This document shows, one piece after another, positions 60,081-64,000 of a DNA stretch of 64,000 bases. Numbering within the stretch: position 1 is the first letter of the stretch; every line of letters begins with the position of its first letter. The stretch comes from Paracoccus shanxieyensis (GTDB taxonomy: Bacteria; Pseudomonadota; Alphaproteobacteria; Rhodobacterales; Rhodobacteraceae). Under the pieces are notes generated by a model, which saw only the letters and a program-made list of their open reading frames with translations, had not been told where the DNA came from and made no database searches. The stretch spans positions 100,224-164,223 of the forward strand of contig NZ_WMII01000010.1 of the NCBI RefSeq assembly GCF_009711265.1, given 5' to 3'. The position numbers and the translations under genes are program-made.

Positions 60081-60841
60081 CCGGATATATCGCGCGGATC
60101 CGCCGCCATCCGATCAAGTCGCTGGGGGGCGAGGATCTTGCCCGCACGCCGCTTCACGCGGCCCAGCGGCTGCCGGGGGATCGGGTCTGGGCGATGCTGA
60201 CCGAGGGCGGCGAACGTCATGCCGGGCCGGGCGACCGTCCCGGCCGCTGGCTTCCCAAGTCCTGCTTTCTGCGCGGCGCGGCCTCGGCCCCGCTGCAGGC
60301 CGTCAGTGGCGGCTGGGGCGAGGGGGCGCCGGAAGGCGCGCTGACGCTGAACCATCCGGCTCGTCCGGCGCTGCGTTTCGACCCCGAAACGCAAGGCGAT
60401 CTGCTGCTGGATTGGGTGCGCCCGCTTTGGCCCGACGACAAGCCCGCGCCGACGCGGCTGGTGCAGGGGCCGACCGGCTGGACCGATGTGAACCAGCCGT
60501 GGATCTCGATCCTGTCGCTTGCCAGCCTGCGTGATCTGGAACAGCGTCTGGGCCAACGGCTGGGGATCGAACGCTGGCGCGCGAACCTGTGGGTCGACGG
60601 CTGGGACGCCTATGCCGAGCGTGATCTGATCGGGCATATCCTGACCATCGGCGGGGTCGAGTTGCGCGTGACCGAGACCATCGGTCGCTGCCCGGCGACC
60701 AGCGCCAATACCGACAGCGGCCAGATCGACATCGACATGCCCGAGGCGCTGCAGGCGCAGTTCGGACACAAGGATTTCGGCATCTATGCCGAGGTCGTCA
60801 CCGGCGGCCAGATCGCCTTGCAGGACAGGATCGCGGCATGA
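60077..60841 (+). CDS. MOSC domain-containing protein
   Basis: A 254-residue protein with an N-terminal MOSC beta-barrel (YIARIRRHPIKSLGGEDL) and a MOSC domain containing the key Cys in TIGRCPATSANTDSG. MOSC proteins bind molybdenum cofactor and move its sulfur or reduce N-hydroxylated compounds. It overlaps both yidC and engB by 4 bases, so it is translated within this housekeeping chain. Confidence 0.87.
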   Translation: MTGYIARIRRHPIKSLGGEDLARTPLHAAQRLPGDRVWAMLTEGGERHAGPGDRPGRWLPKSCFLRGAASAPLQAVSGGWGEGAPEGALTLNHPARPALRFDPETQGDLLLDWVRPLWPDDKPAPTRLVQGPTGWTDVNQPWISILSLASLRDLEQRLGQRLGIERWRANLWVDGWDAYAERDLIGHILTIGGVELRVTETIGRCPATSANTDSGQIDIDMPEALQAQFGHKDFGIYAEVVTGGQIALQDRIAA

Positions 60842-61488
60842 AGGTTGCCTTTCCCATCGCCCCGGAGCCCGATCCCGAAGTGGCCGAGGCGGCGCGCAAG
60901 CTGTTTGCGGGCCCGGTCGATTTCCTGAAAGGCGTCGTCGCCATGGACGGCCTGCCCCCGGCGGACCGCCCCGAAGTGTGCTTTGCCGGACGCTCGAATG
61001 TCGGGAAATCCAGCCTGATCAACGCGCTGACCGGGCGCAATGGTCTGGCGCGCGCATCGAACACGCCGGGCCGCACGCAAGAGGTGAACTATTTCACCTT
61101 GGGCGAACAATCCTATCTGGTCGACCTGCCGGGCTATGGCTTTGCCAAGGCGCCCGTCGCGGTCGTGGCGAAATGGCAGGCGCTGCTGAAGAATTATCTC
61201 TCGGGGCGGCCGACGCTGCGGCGCGCCTTCGCACTGATCGATTCGCGCCATGGCGTGAAGGACGTGGATCACGAGATCATGCGCCTGCTGGACCGCGCCG
61301 CCGTGCCGTTTCAGGTCGTGCTGACCAAGGGCGACAAGATCGGCCGCGACGCGATGGACGCGACCGTGGCGCAGGTCGCCGAGGCGCTGCAAAAGCACCC
61401 CGCCGCCTATCCGGAAATCGTCATCACCAGTTCGGACAAGGGGCAGGGCATCGCCACGCTGCGCGCGATCATCGCCGGGCTGGACTAG
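60838..61488 (+). CDS. engB: Ribosome biogenesis GTPase EngB (YihA/YsxC)
   Basis: A 216-residue circular-type TRAFAC GTPase: G1 GRSNVGKSSLINALTG, G2 SNTPGRTQEVNYF, G3 DLPGYGFAKAP, G4 LTKGDK. It assists 50S subunit assembly. Its position after yidC and before argB is common in alphaproteobacteria. Confidence 0.94.
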   Translation: MKVAFPIAPEPDPEVAEAARKLFAGPVDFLKGVVAMDGLPPADRPEVCFAGRSNVGKSSLINALTGRNGLARASNTPGRTQEVNYFTLGEQSYLVDLPGYGFAKAPVAVVAKWQALLKNYLSGRPTLRRAFALIDSRHGVKDVDHEIMRLLDRAAVPFQVVLTKGDKIGRDAMDATVAQVAEALQKHPAAYPEIVITSSDKGQGIATLRAIIAGLD

Positions 61489-61515
61489 CGCCCGATCCTC
61501 TGGACCTTCGGGCGC
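61488..61515 (+). terminator. Stem-loop after engB
   Basis: GCGCCCGA (61488-61495) and TCGGGCGC (61508-61515) pair over 8 bp with a 12-base loop. It starts in the engB stop codon and has no T run. It probably modulates read-through into argB. Confidence 0.4.
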
Positions 61516-61554
61516 AACGGTCCTAGGGTCCATCGCAACGAACAGGGGTCCATC

Positions 61555-62469
61555 ATGAGAAAGCAGAACATGAATCGCGACTTTATGGCCACCGCCCGCA
61601 CTTTGTCCGAGGCACTGCCCTATATGCAGCGCTATTCCGGCGCGGTCGTGGTGGTCAAGTTCGGCGGGAATGCCATGGGCGACGACGCGGCAATGGCCGA
61701 ATTCGCCAGCGACATCGTGCTGATGAAGCAGGTTGGCATCCATCCGGTCGTCGTGCATGGCGGCGGCCCGATGATCAACGATCTGCTGCAGAAGCTGGGC
61801 ATCGAAAGCAATTTCGTGCGCGGCAAGCGCGTCACCACCCGCGATACGGTCGAGGTGGTCGAGATGGTGCTGTCCGGGCTGGTCAACAAGCGCATCGTGC
61901 AGGCCATCAACGATGCGGGCGGGCGCGCCGTCGGCATCTCGGGCAAGGACGATGACATGATGGTCTGCGAAGCGGACGATCCCGAACTGGGCTTCGTCGG
62001 TCGCCCGGTCGAAATGAACGTGCAGATCATCCGCGACCTCTACAATGCCGGGCTGATCCCCGTCATCGCCCCCGTGGCGACGGGGATGGCCGATAATGAG
62101 ACGTTCAACGTCAATGGCGATACGGCTGCCGGGGCGATTGCCGGGGCGCTGAAGGCCGATCGTCTGTTGCTGCTGACCGATGTGTCGGGCGTCAAGGACG
62201 GCACGGGCGAGGTGGTGACCCAGATGCATCCCGATCAGGTGCGCGCGATGATCGCCGATGGCACCATCGCGGGCGGCATGATTCCCAAGACCGAAACCGC
62301 GCTGAAGGCCGTGGACGAAGGCGTGCGCGCCGTGGTCATTCTGGATGGCCGCGTGCCCAATGCCACGCTGCTGGAGCTGTTCACCGAACATGGCGCGGGC
62401 TCGCTGATCCGCACGACCGAGCCTCGGGTCAAGCCGCACGGGCTGCGTCAGGGCGTCAGTGAGCTTTGA
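61555..62469 (+). CDS. argB: Acetylglutamate kinase
   Basis: A 304-residue amino acid kinase phosphorylating N-acetylglutamate in arginine synthesis. Motifs are [47 protein letters not shown] and [14 protein letters not shown]. The N-terminal helix extension before the first strand suggests the hexameric, arginine-sensitive type. ATG 61555 follows CAGGGG. Confidence 0.95.
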   Translation: MRKQNMNRDFMATARTLSEALPYMQRYSGAVVVVKFGGNAMGDDAAMAEFASDIVLMKQVGIHPVVVHGGGPMINDLLQKLGIESNFVRGKRVTTRDTVEVVEMVLSGLVNKRIVQAINDAGGRAVGISGKDDDMMVCEADDPELGFVGRPVEMNVQIIRDLYNAGLIPVIAPVATGMADNETFNVNGDTAAGAIAGALKADRLLLLTDVSGVKDGTGEVVTQMHPDQVRAMIADGTIAGGMIPKTETALKAVDEGVRAVVILDGRVPNATLLELFTEHGAGSLIRTTEPRVKPHGLRQGVSEL

Positions 62470-62570
62470 TCCGCGACCGGGGAACCGGGAATGGAATCGA
62501 CCCTTGCGAGCCTGCTTAAAGCTGTGGCAGGCTGCGGCCTAATTCCTCTTTCGGTCGCAAAGGCTATTGC

Positions 62571-63089
62571 ATGACTCCGCTTGGACACTGCCGACTGATC
62601 CTGACCCGTCACGCGAAATCGTCCTGGGACGATCCGGGTCAGCCCGATCACGACCGGCCGTTGAACGACCGTGGCCGTCGCTCGGCCCGGGCGCTGGGGG
62701 ATTGGCTGGCCAGCCGGGGATATGAGCCGGAAGAGGTGCTGTGTTCGACCTCGCAGCGCACGCGCGAAACGTGGGAGCGGGTGGCGGTTGCGCCCTTGGA
62801 AGTGCGCCCGCGGATCCGGTTCGAGCCGAAGCTGTATCACGCCAGCCCCGATCAGATGCTGAACGTCCTGCGCAGCGCCGAGGCGCCGACGGTGATGATG
62901 CTGGGCCACAACCCCGGCATTGCGGAATTCGCGGCGCTGCTGCCCGCCCGTCCGCCGATGGATCCCGATTTCCGCCGCTATCCCACTGCCGCGACGCTGG
63001 TGGTGGATTTCCAGATCGACGACTGGTCCGATGTTCAGGCGGGGCAGGGCAGCGTTCTGGACTTCGTGCGGATCGACGGGCGCGACTGA
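62571..63089 (+). CDS. SixA-like phosphohistidine phosphatase
   Basis: A 172-residue histidine phosphatase. The catalytic RHAKSSWDDP is at the N-terminus, LNDRGRRSARALGDWL follows, and the second His is in MLGHNPGIAEFA. SixA-type enzymes remove phosphate from phosphohistidine proteins such as NPr or HPr. EI-Ntr is encoded in this window, so a role in the nitrogen PTS is possible but inferred. Confidence 0.85.
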   Translation: MTPLGHCRLILTRHAKSSWDDPGQPDHDRPLNDRGRRSARALGDWLASRGYEPEEVLCSTSQRTRETWERVAVAPLEVRPRIRFEPKLYHASPDQMLNVLRSAEAPTVMMLGHNPGIAEFAALLPARPPMDPDFRRYPTAATLVVDFQIDDWSDVQAGQGSVLDFVRIDGRD

Positions 63090-63248
63090 ACCGGCGCAGT
63101 CGCCGCCCTGATTTCATTAACCTTGCTTGACCAATCCTGCCGTCGGATGCTTCGGCGGCATAGCTGCATTGTCGAAAGCCCCTCTGCTCATGCCGCGCCG
63201 CAGCATTTATGTTAGCGCAAACGGACCCAACACAGCAGGAGCAAGACG

Positions 63249-63482
63249 ATGACCCTGACCGCCACCAATATCGACCGCCGCGACGAAGCTGGTCTTGTCG
63301 CATTGCTGCGCCGCAGCCTTGGCGCCTATATGGCAGGCCGCCGCGCGGCCATGCGCACCACCGAAGAACTGAACAGCCTGCGCAGCCGCGATCTGGCCGA
63401 CCTTGGCATCAGCCGCCATGACATCCCGGCGCTGGCAAACGATGTCCGCCGCAAGGCCGTCGCGAAGTTTCTGGCTGCCTAA
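63249..63482 (+). CDS. DUF1127 small protein
   Basis: A 77-residue basic protein with a C-terminal DUF1127 core (TTEELNSLRSRDLADLGISR followed by HDIPALA). Such Arg-rich small proteins in alphaproteobacteria influence RNA turnover and phosphate or stress responses. CAGGAGCAAGACG lies upstream of the ATG. A short hairpin follows the stop and then a terminator. Confidence 0.86.
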   Translation: MTLTATNIDRRDEAGLVALLRRSLGAYMAGRRAAMRTTEELNSLRSRDLADLGISRHDIPALANDVRRKAVAKFLAA

Positions 63483-63508
63483 GCCGAAACGGCTTTCTTC
63501 AAGCGAAC

Positions 63509-63547
63509 GCGCCGCCAGCCCTGCAAGGGGCGGCGGCGCTTCTTTTT
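63509..63547 (+). terminator. Terminator after the DUF1127 gene
   Basis: GCGCCGCC (63509-63516) and GGCGGCGC (63532-63539) form an 8-bp stem, followed by TTCTTTTT. Confidence 0.65.
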
Positions 63548-63932
63548 GCACAGGGTCAAAATGCCGAAAGCCGGTGCGCTTTTAGGGCACCGAATGACGC
63601 TTCAGCCGCTTGATCGATGAATCGCCGATTGCCTGATGATTGGTGTGGCGTATCTCTGGCTCAGAGGTCTCTATCACAGCCTGAATCCCGTTCGGTCCAT
63701 AGCAGTCATGCGCAGGATCCGGTTCCTGCGTGGCGGCGTGGGCGAAGGCGGTTGTCCAATCTGAATGTGCAGCACCTTGATATGACGACCGTGTGGCTTG
63801 CAAACTTCCTGCTGCGGCAATTCGAGGCGACGCCCGGAGCAAACGTCCAACAGGCCAACTTATGTAACCCTGACTGATAGTGCCCCGCGGCGTGGTGTAG
63901 GAGCGCCGACCCTCGGAGAGGTCAGGGCTTGT
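63548..63932. other. Gene-poor stretch near the right edge
   Basis: No gene is convincing. Two overlapping 86-codon frames on opposite strands (63617-63877 plus, 63582-63842 minus) lack good ribosome sites and known features. Base composition appears less GC-rich than the neighbouring genes, which may mean recently acquired or decayed DNA. Confidence 0.4.
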
Positions 63933-64000
63933 TCAGGTGGCCACGGCGGGCAGCCTGACGGTTGGATTGTCGGTCACACGGGCGAGCGTTTCAAGGCTCA
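63933..64000 (-). other. Possible C-terminal end of a coding frame entering from the right
   Basis: A minus-strand frame open from the window edge ends at 63933 and would encode 21 residues ending TDNPTVRLPAVAT. This is too short to identify. It could be the tail of a transposase or a chromosomal gene. Confidence 0.2.

Noticed and set aside
63582..63877. Two 86-codon frames on opposite strands near the right edge
   Set aside because: They overlap each other, have weak or non-ATG starts and no family features.

Overview
The window is an ordinary stretch of a GC-rich alphaproteobacterial chromosome. The best guess is a Paracoccus species (Rhodobacterales). The aa3 oxidase subunit I and the adjacent cytochrome c550 look very much like the Paracoccus denitrificans pair. 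A LexA box of the alphaproteobacterial GTTC-N7-GTTC type and Rhodobacterales-type gene orders (lysC-ptsP, trpGD-trpC-moaC-moeA-lexA) agree. No phage, CRISPR array, intact insertion sequence or defence island was seen.

Layout, left to right. 1-5.5 kb: the end of a sarcosine/dimethylglycine dehydrogenase-type gene, an SDR oxidoreductase, then on the minus strand a DUF2244 protein, ctaD, cycA and lipB. 5.6-9.6 kb: metH, divergent from lipB across a region with two inverted repeats, then tRNA-Leu(GAG). 9.9-15.8 kb: a polyamine-type ABC operon (ATPase, two tandem paralogous binding proteins, two permeases). 15.8-22 kb, minus strand: AEC transporter, MBL hydrolase, TatD-like nuclease, holB, tmk, D,D-carboxypeptidase, lexA. 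22-27 kb, minus strand: moeA, moaC, trpC, ung, trpD, trpG as a tightly overlapped chain. 27-32.5 kb, plus strand: a Pro/Ala-rich anchored protein, an aminotransferase, a PpiD-like chaperone and trpE. 32.5-36 kb, minus strand: a frameshifted RTX-type pseudogene, DUF2127, gpt, a LysE-type exporter and fabI. 36-42.4 kb, plus strand: pdxH, a double cold-shock-domain protein with DUF192, tRNA-Pro(TGG), a mop-like gene, lysC and ptsP, with one small hydrophilic protein on the minus strand. 42.5-52.7 kb: a complete-looking histidine utilisation locus. hutI-hutG-hutU-hutX-hutW-hutV-hutH run leftward and hutF-hutC rightward from a shared promoter region. 53-63.5 kb: tRNA-Arg(ACG), an orphan sensor kinase, then rpmH-rnpA-yidD-ttcA, a degenerate EAL protein, yidC, a MOSC protein, engB, argB, a SixA-like phosphatase and a DUF1127 protein. 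The last 450 bases hold no convincing gene.

The hut locus encodes histidine import (HutXWV) and the route histidine > urocanate > imidazolonepropionate > formiminoglutamate > formylglutamate > glutamate, using the deiminase/deformylase branch (HutF plus HutG). The most unusual signal in the window is that the protein in the hutH position lacks the Ala-Ser-Gly triad that forms the MIO cofactor of every characterised histidase. Other points worth checking are the tandem putative HutC operators, the decayed RTX gene, the catalytically degenerate EAL protein, the duplicated binding proteins, and the Pro/Ala-rich protein that resembles a deacetylase family but has lost the enzymatic domain.
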